Shown: positions 17,147-25,045 of the stretch, piece by piece | Numbering within the stretch: the first letter of the stretch is position 1 | Layout of the letters: each line of letters starts with the position of its first letter | Source: Antiquaquibacter soli | Lineage (GTDB): Bacteria; Actinomycetota; Actinomycetes; Actinomycetales; Microbacteriaceae | Direction: 5' to 3' | DNA: 64,000 nt | Assembly (NCBI RefSeq): GCF_030580675.1 | Contig: NZ_JAUQUB010000001.1 | Coordinates: 124,001-188,000, forward strand | The notes under the pieces: model-generated | Seen by the model: the letters and a program-made list of their open reading frames with translations, nothing else | What the model was told of the DNA's origin: nothing | Database searches by the model: none | Program-made: the position numbers and the translations under genes

Positions 17147-17366
17147 ACCGAACACAACAGGCCACCGGCACACCAGCGACCGTGGTGTCGACGTTGTCGT
17201 GCCGGGAGACGACGCCGTCCGCGGCATCCGTCTCGCACCGGACAGGCCCGGCGGGGCACCCGCGCTCGGTGGCGGCGGGCTCCGGCTCGCTGCGCGCGAC
17301 CGCCCCGCCGGCCTGTCTCGCCACCGCTCTGCGCCCACCGCGCCGCCCCGATTGGATGCCCCGCCC
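17147..17366 (+). other. untranslated leader with long inverted repeat before the cupin gene
   Basis: About 220 bases between the predicted plus-strand transcription start and the cupin ATG hold no convincing coding sequence. Arms at about 17241-17257 and 17302-17317 (one-base bulge) form a GC-rich hairpin over a roughly 44-base loop. It may be an attenuator or simply a stable leader. The predicted start site is inferred from promoter match only. Confidence 0.4.
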
Positions 17367-17744
17367 ATGCCCGTCCTCGAACCCGGCACCTGGCTCAACC
17401 CCGACACCCGCCCCGACTGGTGCGAGATCGGCTCCATCGGACGCTTCGCCGTACCCCTGGAGGGCGGCCGCTTCGAGCGCCACCACCACGACGACCACGA
17501 GGTGTGGTTCATCGCCGAGGGCAAGGCGAAGATCTTCGTCGACGGCGGGGAGCGCTACGTGCAGGCCGGGGACATCGTGCTGACCCGGGCGGGAGACATC
17601 CACGACATCGTCGAGGTCTACGAGACCGTGCGAGGGTTCTTCCTCGAGTCGGGCCACCCCGCGGGCGGCCGCATCGGCCACCTCGACGGCGTCGCCCACG
17701 ACGTGCCCGGGCTGCCCCTGCCCGCCGACTTCCCGGAAAGATAG
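17367..17744 (+). CDS. cupin-domain protein
   Basis: 125 aa from ATG 17367; upstream codons in frame give no protein-like sequence, which is why I start here, although no strong ribosome-binding site is visible. Single conserved cupin barrel with the metal-site pattern HHHDDHEVWFIAEGKAKIFVDG near 36-57 and GDIVLTRAGDIHDI near 66-79. Such small cupins can be sugar isomerases, sugar-acid-binding proteins or sensors; the substrate is unknown. It is followed after 5 bases by an NAD-dependent epimerase gene and is divergent from GH78 under the same operators, so it probably takes part in the use of the sugar freed by that enzyme. Confidence 0.8.
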   Translation: MPVLEPGTWLNPDTRPDWCEIGSIGRFAVPLEGGRFERHHHDDHEVWFIAEGKAKIFVDGGERYVQAGDIVLTRAGDIHDIVEVYETVRGFFLESGHPAGGRIGHLDGVAHDVPGLPLPADFPER

Positions 17745-17749
17745 TCCCC

Positions 17750-18589
17750 ATGCGCATCGCCGTCACCGGCTCGAACGGCCTTCTCGGCCGGGCCACCGTC
17801 GACCTCCTCCGCGCCGACGGCCACGAGGTCGTCGGCTTCGACGTCTCCCGCCCCGCCGGCCCCGGCTTTGTGAAGGTCGACCTCGCCGACTACGGCCAGA
17901 CGCTGGATGCCCTCCTCGGCGTCACCGCGCGCCACTCGGGTCTCGACGCTCTCGTGCACCTCGCCGCCATTCCCGTCAACGGACTCGTGCCCGACGCCAC
18001 CACCTTCCACAACAACATGACGGTGTCGTTCAACGTGATGTTCGGGGCGCTGCGGGCGGGCATCCGCACGATCGTCTACGCGTCGTCGATCACGGCGATG
18101 GGCTTCCCGTTCGAGGAGGCCCCGCCCGCGCTGCCCGTCGACGAGAGCTACACCGCCGCGAACAACACCTACGGCCTCGGCAAGGTGCTCGAGGAGGCGA
18201 TGGCCGCGCAGCTCGTGCGCTGGCACCACGACACCTCCATCACCGCGCTGCGCTACACGAACGTGGTGCCGGCTGACGGCTACGAGTCCTTCGCCCGCGC
18301 GGGCGACCCCACCTACCGCCGGGACCTGATCGGCTCCTACGTGGATGCCCGCGACGGGGCCAGCGCCGTCGCGGTGTCACTGCGGCACCGGGCACCCGGG
18401 TTCGAGGTGTACAACGTCGCCGCCCCGGACTCGGGGTTGAGCATCCCGACCGCGGAGCTCGCGAAGCAGTGGTTCCCGGGCGTGCCGCTCACCCCGGGCG
18501 GCGAGTTCGAGTCCCTCATGTCGACGGCGAAGCTCCAGTCGCTCGGCTGGCGCGCCGAGCACCTCTGGCGCGACGAATACCGCGGCTGA
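17750..18589 (+). CDS. NAD-dependent epimerase/dehydratase family protein
   Basis: 279 aa. Rossmann motif TGSNGLLG near residue 7, HLAAIPVNG near 69, catalytic Ser/Thr in YASSITAMGF near 107 and the YxxxK pair in NTYGLGK near 142. Extended-SDR fold, cytosolic. Five bases separate it from the cupin gene, so the two form a small operon divergent from GH78. Likely an oxidation or epimerisation step on a plant sugar; I cannot assign the substrate. It is distantly similar to the uronate-dehydrogenase-like protein at 7667-8470. Confidence 0.8.
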   Translation: MRIAVTGSNGLLGRATVDLLRADGHEVVGFDVSRPAGPGFVKVDLADYGQTLDALLGVTARHSGLDALVHLAAIPVNGLVPDATTFHNNMTVSFNVMFGALRAGIRTIVYASSITAMGFPFEEAPPALPVDESYTAANNTYGLGKVLEEAMAAQLVRWHHDTSITALRYTNVVPADGYESFARAGDPTYRRDLIGSYVDARDGASAVAVSLRHRAPGFEVYNVAAPDSGLSIPTAELAKQWFPGVPLTPGGEFESLMSTAKLQSLGWRAEHLWRDEYRG

Positions 18590-18595
18590 CGCCGT

Positions 18596-18652
18596 CGAGT
18601 TGCCACTAGTGGCGGTTCGAGCGCTCGAATAGCCGCCACAAGAGGCAACTCG
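18596..18652. repeat. intergenic palindrome, family B
   Basis: Arms 18596-18615 and 18633-18652 pair over 20 bp with two mismatches; outer sequence CGAGTTGCC. It lies just after the epimerase stop and can act as a terminator. Different sequence from family A but the same architecture and position. Confidence 0.75.
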
Positions 18653-18688
18653 CGCCGCCGATCGCCTGCCCCGCGTACCCTCGACACC

Positions 18689-19468
18689 GTGAGACCGCTA
18701 ATCGGCGTACTCTCGGCGGCGCTGCTGCTGACGGGATGCACGGCGCCCGCATCCGACGCCACGTTTCCCGCTGGCGGCCGCCCGGACTACCAGCTCGGCG
18801 GCTCTTACGACCCACCCGCGGGCGTGGCGATCGTCGCCCGTGACAGCCTCGAGAAGCCCGCGCCGGGCGTCTACAGCATCTGCTACGTCAACGGCTTCCA
18901 GACCCAGCCGGGGGAGGAGTGGCCGGATGCCCTCCTCCTGCACACCCCGCAGGGCGACCCGTTCCTCGACCCGAACTGGCCCGACGAAACCCTCATCGAC
19001 ATCTCGACGGCGGAGAAGCGACACCAGGCAGCAGACCGCATCGGCGCCGCGGTGGAGCGGTGCGCGACATCCGGTTTCGACGCCGTCGAATTCGACAACC
19101 TCGACTCGTTCACGCGCTCCGACGGGTTGCTCACCGAGGACGACGCGATCGCCTTCGCACAGCTGCTCGTCAAGGAAGCGCAGGACCACGGCCTCGTCGC
19201 CGGCCAGAAGAACACCCCGCAGCTCGGAGACCGCGGCCCCGAGATCGGCTTCACCTTCGCCGTCGCCGAGGAGTGCGCCCGCTACCGCGAGTGCGCCGCC
19301 TACACCGAGGTGTACGGCGACCGCGTGATCGACATCGAGTACGCCGACGACCTCGACCGCAGCTTCGCCGAGATCTGCGCCGACCCTGAGACTCCGGCAT
19401 CCACGATCCTGCGCGACCGCGACCTCGTGCCCGCCGGAGAACCCGACTACGTCTACGAGCACTGCTGA
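18689..19468 (+). CDS. GH114-like (endo-alpha-1,4-polygalactosaminidase type) lipoprotein
   Basis: 259 aa. Lipoprotein signal with Cys17 (LLTGC). The mature part matches the GH114/TM1410-type TIM-barrel family: ICYVNGFQTQPGEEW near 53, GFDAVEFDNLDSF near 130, and VAGQKNT near 170; the D/E residues in VEFDN are the likely catalytic site. Family knowledge: members cleave galactosamine-rich exopolysaccharide. Probably anchored outside the membrane. Leaderless promoter: TACCCT at 18676-18681, seven bases, then GTG 18689. Monocistronic. Confidence 0.75.
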   Translation: MRPLIGVLSAALLLTGCTAPASDATFPAGGRPDYQLGGSYDPPAGVAIVARDSLEKPAPGVYSICYVNGFQTQPGEEWPDALLLHTPQGDPFLDPNWPDETLIDISTAEKRHQAADRIGAAVERCATSGFDAVEFDNLDSFTRSDGLLTEDDAIAFAQLLVKEAQDHGLVAGQKNTPQLGDRGPEIGFTFAVAEECARYRECAAYTEVYGDRVIDIEYADDLDRSFAEICADPETPASTILRDRDLVPAGEPDYVYEHC

Positions 19469-19478
19469 CGCCGCAATT

Positions 19479-19516
19479 CCATCGGGATTGACGATGGATT
19501 CCCCGCGCCCCAGAGT
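19479..19516 (+). promoter_or_regulatory. MarR gene promoter with overlapping inverted repeat
   Basis: TTGACG (19488-19493) and CAGAGT (19511-19516) are spaced 17 bp; six bases later the ATG begins, so the mRNA is probably leaderless. CCATCG (19479-19484) and CGATGG (19492-19497) form an inverted repeat over the -35 box, a plausible autorepression site. Confidence 0.55.
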
Positions 19517-19522
19517 GGGCTC

Positions 19523-19963
19523 ATGACCGGTTCCGCGAGCGAGTTCGAGCAGCTCTTCCGTGACACCTATCGCGTCTTTCACCGGCGCGACGGGCGACGC
19601 AGCGGGCTGACGGGCGCATCCTGGGCCGTGCTCACGCACCTGTCGCTCACCGGCCCGGTCACGGTCGGCGAGGCGGCCCAGCACCTCGACCGGGCGCAGT
19701 CCGTCGTGAGCGACATCGTCACCCAGCTCGAGGGCAAGGGGCTCGTCGAGCGCCGCGCCGACAGCGCCGATCGCCGGCGCACGCACGTCTGGATCACCCC
19801 CGAAGGAGTGGATGCCCTGCGCGCCGACGAGCGGGTGCTCGGCCTCGACCTCCTCACCGATGCCTTCGAGCGGATGCCCGCCGCCGAGGCCACCTCGCTC
19901 CTCGCATCCCTCCGGCGTCTCGTCGATGCCGCCCCCGCCACCCACGAAAGGACCCCCTCATGA
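19523..19963 (+). CDS. MarR-family transcriptional regulator
   Basis: 146 aa. Winged-helix core: [19 protein letters not shown] near 54-72 (HTH) and a wing with [19 protein letters not shown] near 80-98, the typical D-x-R-D/R-R signature. Dimerising helices at both ends. Its stop overlaps the next gene start (ATGA), so it is co-expressed with a zinc-ribbon protein. Ligand unknown. Confidence 0.9.
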   Translation: MTGSASEFEQLFRDTYRVFHRRDGRRSGLTGASWAVLTHLSLTGPVTVGEAAQHLDRAQSVVSDIVTQLEGKGLVERRADSADRRRTHVWITPEGVDALRADERVLGLDLLTDAFERMPAAEATSLLASLRRLVDAAPATHERTPS

Positions 19964-20199
19964 CCGCCCACTGCGAGAGCTGCGGAATGCCCATCGAGTC
20001 GGGCCGCTACTGCGCCCGCTGCACCGACGAGTCCGGCGCCCTGCAGGACTTCGACACCCGCTTCGCGCGGATGACCTCCTGGCAGGAGCGCAGCACGCCC
20101 GGAGCATCCCGCGAGGAGATCGAGCGCGCGACGCTCGCCTACATGGCGACGATGCCTGCGTGGCGCGACCACCCCCGCGTCGTGGAGGCGACTCGCTGA
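19960..20199 (+). CDS. small zinc-ribbon protein
   Basis: 79 aa. Two CxxC knuckles, CESCGMP near residue 5 and CARC near 18, predict one structural zinc near the N-terminus; the rest is helical. Small soluble protein of the putative zinc-ribbon type often found beside regulators. ATGA overlap with the MarR gene suggests translation coupling. No enzymatic motif. Confidence 0.78.
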   Translation: MTAHCESCGMPIESGRYCARCTDESGALQDFDTRFARMTSWQERSTPGASREEIERATLAYMATMPAWRDHPRVVEATR

Positions 20200-20243
20200 C
20201 CTCGGACGGAATGCTCGCCGCCCCCGTGCGGTTGACTAGTGTC

Positions 20244-20684
20244 ATGCCACTTCAGGGAGAGTACGCACCGAGCACCGCCGATTGGGCCCGCGAGCAGGCC
20301 GAGAAGTACGAGGCCACCAACGGGCAGGAGAAGGGCGACCTGCGCGGCATGCCCGTCATCGTTCTGACGACCGTCGGCGCGAAGACCGGGATGCTCCGCA
20401 AGACCGCCCTCATGCGCGTCGAGCACGACGGACTGTACGCCGTCGTCGCCTCGCTCGGCGGCGCCCCCAAGAACCCGGTCTGGTACTACAACATCGTCAA
20501 GAACCCGCACGTCGAGCTGCAGGACGGCGCGGTCAAGAAGGACTACATCGCTCGTGAGATCACGGGCGACGAGAAGGCCGTCTGGTGGGAGCGAGCCGTG
20601 GCGGCGTACCCGCCCTACGCCGACTACCAGGAGAAGACGGATCGCGAGATCCCGGTCTTCGTGCTGGAGCCCTTCGAGGCGTAG
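20244..20684 (+). CDS. deazaflavin (F420)-dependent nitroreductase family protein
   Basis: 146 aa from ATG 20244, the usual length of Ddn-type proteins. Recognised from [19 protein letters not shown] near 43-61, the split-barrel core [19 protein letters not shown] near 68-86 and the NPHVEL stretch. Family knowledge: binds F420 (sometimes FMN or haem) and reduces quinones or nitro compounds; cytosolic or membrane-associated. No clear ribosome-binding site; a TAGTGT box lies too close to the ATG to act as its -10, so the start may need adjustment. Confidence 0.85.
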   Translation: MPLQGEYAPSTADWAREQAEKYEATNGQEKGDLRGMPVIVLTTVGAKTGMLRKTALMRVEHDGLYAVVASLGGAPKNPVWYYNIVKNPHVELQDGAVKKDYIAREITGDEKAVWWERAVAAYPPYADYQEKTDREIPVFVLEPFEA

Positions 20685-20717
20685 CGGCGGCTAGGCCCGC
20701 GCATCCCACTTCCTGGC

Positions 20718-20783
20718 TCGCGCGGGAGTTCGTGCCGCGCGCGGGTGCAGCAACTCCCGCAGACGGCAGCAACTCCCGCGCGA
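20718..20783. repeat. intergenic palindrome between convergent genes
   Basis: Perfect 13-bp arms at 20718-20730 and 20771-20783 (AACTCCCGCGCGA on the right). Inside, GCAGCAACTCCCGC is repeated, so the left arm can also pair with 20752-20760. It lies between the nitroreductase and nnrE ends; a bidirectional terminator role is plausible. Confidence 0.65.
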
Positions 20784-20807
20784 ACGCTCGGGACGTCGGG
20801 TCACGGC

Positions 20808-21443
20808 TCAGACCGGGTCGGGCAGTTCCACGAGCGGGGTGACCCCGGTGAAGTCCAGACCGAGGTCGACGAGTTTCACCTTGCCCGCGACGCGGCGCGC
20901 CGGCTCGAGCAGAAGCCCCGCCTTATAGGCGCCGAACGTCACCGTCAGCCGCGCGGGCAGCACCGGCCCGGGCAGCGCGCCCGAGTCGGGGTCGATGCCG
21001 CTCGGGATGTCCACCGCCACCACGGGGGTGAGCGTCCCGGCCGCGGCGATCACCAGGTCGAGGGCGCCTCCGCGCAACGGCCCCGAGGCGCCGATGCCCA
21101 CGAGTCCGTCGACGACGACGTCCGAGGCATCCACGAGCTCGGCCGCGCGCGATGCGGGTTCGACGACCGCGCCCATCTCGAGGGCGGCGCCGAGGGCGTC
21201 ATGGTGCATCGTCTCGCCGGACGCGATGATCGAGACATCCAGCCCCGACTCCGCCAGCTGCGCCCCCGCGTACAGGGCGTCGCCGCCGTTGTCGCCGGTG
21301 CCGACCAGCAGAAGGACGCGCTGGATGCCCGGCCGCCGCAGCTCGCCCGCGAGAGCGGTCGCCGCCATCTGCATGAGGGGGATGCCCCGCGCGCGCAGCG
21401 GCGCCTCCGCGTCCCGGACCTGCTGCGCCGAATAGCCCTTCAC
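20808..21443 (-). CDS. nnrE: NAD(P)H-hydrate epimerase
   Basis: 211 aa, YjeF_N type. GTG start with a leaderless promoter (TAGTCT, six bases, GTG). Seen: the N-terminal helix SAQQVRDAE, the Rossmann-like core VLLLVGTGDNGGDALYAGAQL near 43-63, VVDGLVGIGASG near 109 and VAVDIPSGIDPDSG near 142. It epimerises damaged R-NAD(P)HX for repair by the dehydratase. The partner dehydratase domain (NnrD) is not fused and not in the window. Confidence 0.9.
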   Translation of the reverse strand: MKGYSAQQVRDAEAPLRARGIPLMQMAATALAGELRRPGIQRVLLLVGTGDNGGDALYAGAQLAESGLDVSIIASGETMHHDALGAALEMGAVVEPASRAAELVDASDVVVDGLVGIGASGPLRGGALDLVIAAAGTLTPVVAVDIPSGIDPDSGALPGPVLPARLTVTFGAYKAGLLLEPARRVAGKVKLVDLGLDFTGVTPLVELPDPV

Positions 21444-21485
21444 GATCAGAGACTATCGGTCGCGAGCATCCGGGCACCTGAGTCG

Positions 21486-21543
21486 CGAGTGTTCCGATTG
21501 TGCCGCTTCGAGACGCCCGCAAGCGGCACTTTCGGAACACTCG
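21486..21543. repeat. intergenic palindrome, family A copy 3
   Basis: Arms 21486-21508 and 21521-21543 (23 bp, two adjacent mismatches). The right arm is identical to those at 7632-7654 and 8535-8557; the left arm has TT in place of AA. It lies between nnrE and the ABC permease gene, 13 kb away from the other two copies. Confidence 0.85.
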
Positions 21544-21564
21544 GCAACGCAGCGAGGAGCAGCG

Positions 21565-22449
21565 TCAGCCCTTCACCGCTCCCGCCGCAAGCCCCTTCAT
21601 GATGCGCTGGTTGAGGAACAGGTACAGCACGAGGATGCCGCCGACGGTGATGCAGATCGCCGCGAACAGCGGGCCGTAGTCGATCGCGCCGTACTCGCCG
21701 GAGAAGTTCAGCAGCCCTACCTGAATCGTGTTGAGCTTGCGCTGCCCGGCAAAGATGAGGGCGATGAGCAGGTCGTTCCAGATGAGGAAGAACTGCACGA
21801 TCGCGACCGTCAGCACCGCGTTGCGCACCATCGGGAAGCCGACCGAGCGGAACGAGCGCAGGATGCTCGCGCCGTCGAGAGTGGATGCCTCGAACACCTC
21901 CCGCGGGATCGCCCGGAAGTACGTCGCCATCATGAAGATCGTCAGCGGCAGTCCGCCGGCGGTGTAGATGATGATGAGCGGCCACAGCGAGCCGACGAGC
22001 CCGATCGAGAAGAACGTCGTGAAGAGCGGCAGGATGATCATCTGCCCGGGGATCATGATGCCGGCGAGCACGTAGAGGAGCACTCCGCCGCGGCCCTTCC
22101 AGATCATCACCTCGAGCGCGAAGCCCGCGGCGGTGCCGAGGATGACGATGAGCACGAGCGACGGGATCGTCACGATGATCGAGTTGGTGATCGTCGTGCC
22201 GAGGTTGCCGACCTCCCACGCGCGGGCGTAGTTGTCCCACATCCACACCTCGGGCAGGGCGTACGACGGGTTGTCGAGGAAGTCGGACTTGCCCTTGAGC
22301 GAGTTGATGACCATCCAGAACAGCGGGTAGGCCGTGATGAGGATGAGGAAGACGATGACGAGGAAGGCCGGGATGCGCTTGGCCAGCTTCACGACCGGGT
22401 TGTCGGATGCCCGGCGCCGGCTGCTCAGGGGTGCGGTGAGTTCGGTCAT
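21565..22449 (-). CDS. sugar ABC transporter permease (MalG type)
   Basis: 294 aa from ATG 22449, 8 bases after the stop of the other permease. Six membrane helices; cytoplasmic coupling loop EASTLDGASILRSFRSVGFPMVR near 190-212 (the EAA motif). C-terminus QRIMKGLAAGAVKG is typical of CUT1 sugar importers. Third gene of the operon binding protein - MalF type - MalG type. No ATPase gene is present; a shared MsiK-like ATPase elsewhere is the usual arrangement in actinobacteria. Confidence 0.9.
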   Translation of the reverse strand: MTELTAPLSSRRRASDNPVVKLAKRIPAFLVIVFLILITAYPLFWMVINSLKGKSDFLDNPSYALPEVWMWDNYARAWEVGNLGTTITNSIIVTIPSLVLIVILGTAAGFALEVMIWKGRGGVLLYVLAGIMIPGQMIILPLFTTFFSIGLVGSLWPLIIIYTAGGLPLTIFMMATYFRAIPREVFEASTLDGASILRSFRSVGFPMVRNAVLTVAIVQFFLIWNDLLIALIFAGQRKLNTIQVGLLNFSGEYGAIDYGPLFAAICITVGGILVLYLFLNQRIMKGLAAGAVKG

Positions 22450-22457
22450 GTCGTGCC

Positions 22458-23339
22458 TCACAGGGTGTTGTCGCGACGCGACGAGCGGAACAGGAGCAGG
22501 GTGATGAGCAGGCACATGATCGTCAGCAGGAGTGCGATCGTGGAGCCGTAGCCGTAGTCGCTGTACTGGAACGCGGTGCGGTACATGTACAGCGTGAGCG
22601 GCGTCGTCGAGTTTCCGGGGCCGCCGCCCGTCAGGGCGAACACCGAGTCGAAGACCTTGACGGTGCCGTTGATGGAGAAGATCGCCGACGCGAAGAGGAT
22701 CGGCAGCGACATCGGCAGGATGATGTGGCGGAAGAGCGACCAGAAGCGGGCGCCGTCCATCCTGGCCGACTCGATGATGTCCTCGGGGATGTCGAGGAGG
22801 CCGGAGAAGATCAGCACTCCGTAGAAGCCCATGGAGCGCCAGACATCCATGATGATGATGACGATGAAGGCGGTGTCGCCGGCGCCGAGCCAGTCGACGC
22901 CGGAGAGGCCGACGTTGACGAGGAGCTCGTTGACGAGCCCGTCGTTCGGGGCCGACTGGAAGAGCTTCTGGTACAGCAGCGAGATCGCGACCGTCGGCAG
23001 CACGACGGGGAAGAACACGAGAGTGCGCACGATCGACGACGACTTCTTGAGCACGAACATGTAGAGCAGGGCGAGGCCGTAGCCGAGCACGACCTGGCCG
23101 ATGGAGGTCAGCAGCGCGTACTTGACGGTGAACCAGAACGCGTCGTGAACGTAGCTGTCGGTGAACAGCCGCTGGAAGTTCTGGATGCCCGCGAAGTCGA
23201 AGCCCTGGAGCGGGTTGCCCTTGAAGAAGGTCAGCACGAACGACCAGACGACCGGCACCATCGTGATGAGCGTGTAGACGAGAAGAGCGGGCCCCAGCAG
23301 GATCGCGATCGCTCTCTTGTCAGCGAGGACTGAGTTCAT
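22458..23339 (-). CDS. sugar ABC transporter permease (MalF type)
   Basis: 293 aa from ATG 23339; further upstream codons give no hydrophobic or family-like sequence. Six to seven membrane segments, EAA loop ESARMDGARFWSLFRHIILPM near 200-220, and ALTGGGPGNSTTPLTLYMY near 247-265 typical of the family. Pairs with the following MalG-type permease. Separated from the binding-protein gene by a strong hairpin (23402-23442). Confidence 0.9.
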   Translation of the reverse strand: MNSVLADKRAIAILLGPALLVYTLITMVPVVWSFVLTFFKGNPLQGFDFAGIQNFQRLFTDSYVHDAFWFTVKYALLTSIGQVVLGYGLALLYMFVLKKSSSIVRTLVFFPVVLPTVAISLLYQKLFQSAPNDGLVNELLVNVGLSGVDWLGAGDTAFIVIIIMDVWRSMGFYGVLIFSGLLDIPEDIIESARMDGARFWSLFRHIILPMSLPILFASAIFSINGTVKVFDSVFALTGGGPGNSTTPLTLYMYRTAFQYSDYGYGSTIALLLTIMCLLITLLLFRSSRRDNTL

Positions 23340-23401
23340 GGGGCCTTCCGGTGGTGCGGGCGCCGATCGGGACGACGCGTGGTGTCGAGTATCGCTTAAG
23401 G

Positions 23402-23442
23402 CCGTGTGGCCGCGGGGGCAGCTGCCCCACGCGGCCACACGG
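23402..23442 (-). terminator. intercistronic hairpin after the binding-protein gene
   Basis: Arms 23402-23414 and 23430-23442 (13 bp, perfect) enclose another palindrome GGGGCAGCTGCCCC at 23415-23428, so the whole 41 bases fold into one stem. It lies 16 bases after the binding-protein stop and before the permease genes: a partial terminator or RNA stabiliser that would raise binding protein over permease. Confidence 0.7.
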
Positions 23443-23458
23443 GGTGATCACTGTGGGA

Positions 23459-24757
23459 TCAGGGGTTGTCGAGCGCGTCCTGGACGAGGCCCATGAACTC
23501 CTCCGCGGAGATCTGGCCGGTCACGAGGAGCGCCGCGTTGGTGGACGAGATGTTGCTCGCCTTGGCGTTGAACAGCGCCTCGAACCAGAGCACCGAGTCG
23601 GTGCTCGTCGCGATGGTGTCGGCGATGGTCGCGGTGACCTCGTTCTGCTCCACCTCGACGTCGGAGATGAAGCCGGTGATCTGGCCCTGCTCCGCCGCCT
23701 CGTTGCCGTAGTTCTCCGCGATGCACTTGAGCCACTCGCCGACCTCGGGCGTGTAGGTCTTGGAGCCGAAGGTGGCCGGGAGGCCGACGTTCGCCGGGTA
23801 CTGGCCGATGTCGCCAGCGCCGCCCTCGACCGCCGGGTACGGGAAGAAGCCGACGTTCTCGGCACCGATCTGGTTGCCGTCGCCGTTGATGTTGCCGAGC
23901 AGCCACGAGCCCATGTAGATCATCGCGGCCTTGCCCGTGAGGAACTCGTTGGTCGCGGCGTCGTAGTCGAGCGACGTGACGTTCTGGCCGAAGTAGCCCG
24001 CGGCACCGAGGTCGGCGATCGCCTGGGCGGCGGCGACGTACTCGGGGTCGGTGAGCTTGGCCTCGCCGTCGGCGACCTTCTTGAGGGCATCCGGCCCGAG
24101 GTCGCGGAACAGGTAGCCGGAGATGAGGCGCGTGAGCGGCCAGCCCTGCTCACCGGAGGCGGAGAGCGGCGTGTAGCCGGCGGCCTGGATCTCGGCGGAA
24201 AGCGCGGTCAGCTCGTCGAACGTCGTCGGAACCTCCCAGCCGTTCTCCTCGAAGAGGGCCTTGTTGTAGAAGACGCCCTCGATGTTGTACTGGAACGGCA
24301 GGAAGTTGAACGCGCCGCCGTAGAGCTTCTCGATCGTGGAGATCGCACCGGGCGCGATCTTGTCCTTGACGCCGAGGTCGGTGAGCGCTTCGTCGAGGTC
24401 GAGGATGACGCCCTGGTCCCAGAGCTTGGCGCCTTCGGCCGGGTTGCCACCGGCGGAGAACATGACGGGGAGGCCGTTCTGGCTGGCGAGCAGCTGCACC
24501 TGGGCGTCGAGGTCCGCCTGCGGCACCGAGCTGATCTCGAGCGGGAGCGTCTCCTCCTGGGCGGCGCACTGGTCGTCCGCGAGGGCCTGCAGGATGGGCT
24601 CGGTGGTGGTGTTCTCGGCGTTCTTCAGGAACGTGAGCGCCTCGGGAGCGCTCGAGCCGCCGCCGGCGCAGCCGGCGAGGGCGAGGGTGGCGACGCTGAG
24701 GGCGCCGACCGTGAGTAGCAGCCCTCGCGCAGCGCGGGGACGGTGTGCTGTGGTCAC
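23459..24757 (-). CDS. sugar ABC transporter substrate-binding lipoprotein
   Basis: 432 aa from GTG 24757, chosen because AAGGAGG lies five bases upstream and because it yields a normal lipoprotein signal with Cys30 (LALAGC). Type II CUT1 binding fold: FLKNAENTTTEPILQALAD near 45-63, PFQYNIEGVFYNKALFEENG near 140-160, AMIYMGSWLLG near 288. Lipid-anchored outside the cell. Two operators and a good promoter lie upstream, shared with the divergent SDR gene. Ligand unknown; a pectic mono- or disaccharide is likely from context. Confidence 0.88.
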   Translation of the reverse strand: MTTAHRPRAARGLLLTVGALSVATLALAGCAGGGSSAPEALTFLKNAENTTTEPILQALADDQCAAQEETLPLEISSVPQADLDAQVQLLASQNGLPVMFSAGGNPAEGAKLWDQGVILDLDEALTDLGVKDKIAPGAISTIEKLYGGAFNFLPFQYNIEGVFYNKALFEENGWEVPTTFDELTALSAEIQAAGYTPLSASGEQGWPLTRLISGYLFRDLGPDALKKVADGEAKLTDPEYVAAAQAIADLGAAGYFGQNVTSLDYDAATNEFLTGKAAMIYMGSWLLGNINGDGNQIGAENVGFFPYPAVEGGAGDIGQYPANVGLPATFGSKTYTPEVGEWLKCIAENYGNEAAEQGQITGFISDVEVEQNEVTATIADTIATSTDSVLWFEALFNAKASNISSTNAALLVTGQISAEEFMGLVQDALDNP

Positions 24758-24786
24758 AATTCCTCCTTGAAATGCGACGCCCCTTT

Positions 24787-24999
24787 TGAGACGTTTCAAT
24801 CGGGGATGCTAACTGCCGTGCGTCACCACTGTCAAGCGAATTCGGCTGCGGCCCGAGCATCCCGCTGAAACGTGTCAAACCCTCGATCCTGCTCGAGTGG
24901 AGGACGACGCGTCGCCGGAGCCTCCCGGTGTCAGCGTACCTCGGCGTGTCCTCGTCCGCTGGGGGCTGTGCTACAGTCCAAAGCAGTTGAAACGTTACA
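24787..24999. promoter_or_regulatory. divergent promoter region with three LacI-type operators
   Basis: Palindromic sites TGAGACGTTTCA (24787-24798), TGAAACGTGTCA (24866-24877) and TGAAACGTTACA (24988-24999). Minus strand promoter: TTGACA (24835-24830), 18 bp, TAGCAT (24811-24806), with the first site just past the start of transcription. Plus strand: TACAGT (24972-24977) as -10, with the third site just downstream. The sites match those at 17.1 kb, so one repressor probably controls both regions. Confidence 0.72.
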
Positions 25000-25045
25000 A
25001 AGAGCGCCGGGATGCTCGGCGCCCGCTTCAGAGAGGAAGCCGTTC

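Noticed and set aside
17007-17366. In-frame upstream extension of the cupin gene through the divergent promoter region
   Set aside because: The translated sequence is low-complexity and crosses two operators and a promoter; the cupin fold is complete from the ATG at 17367.
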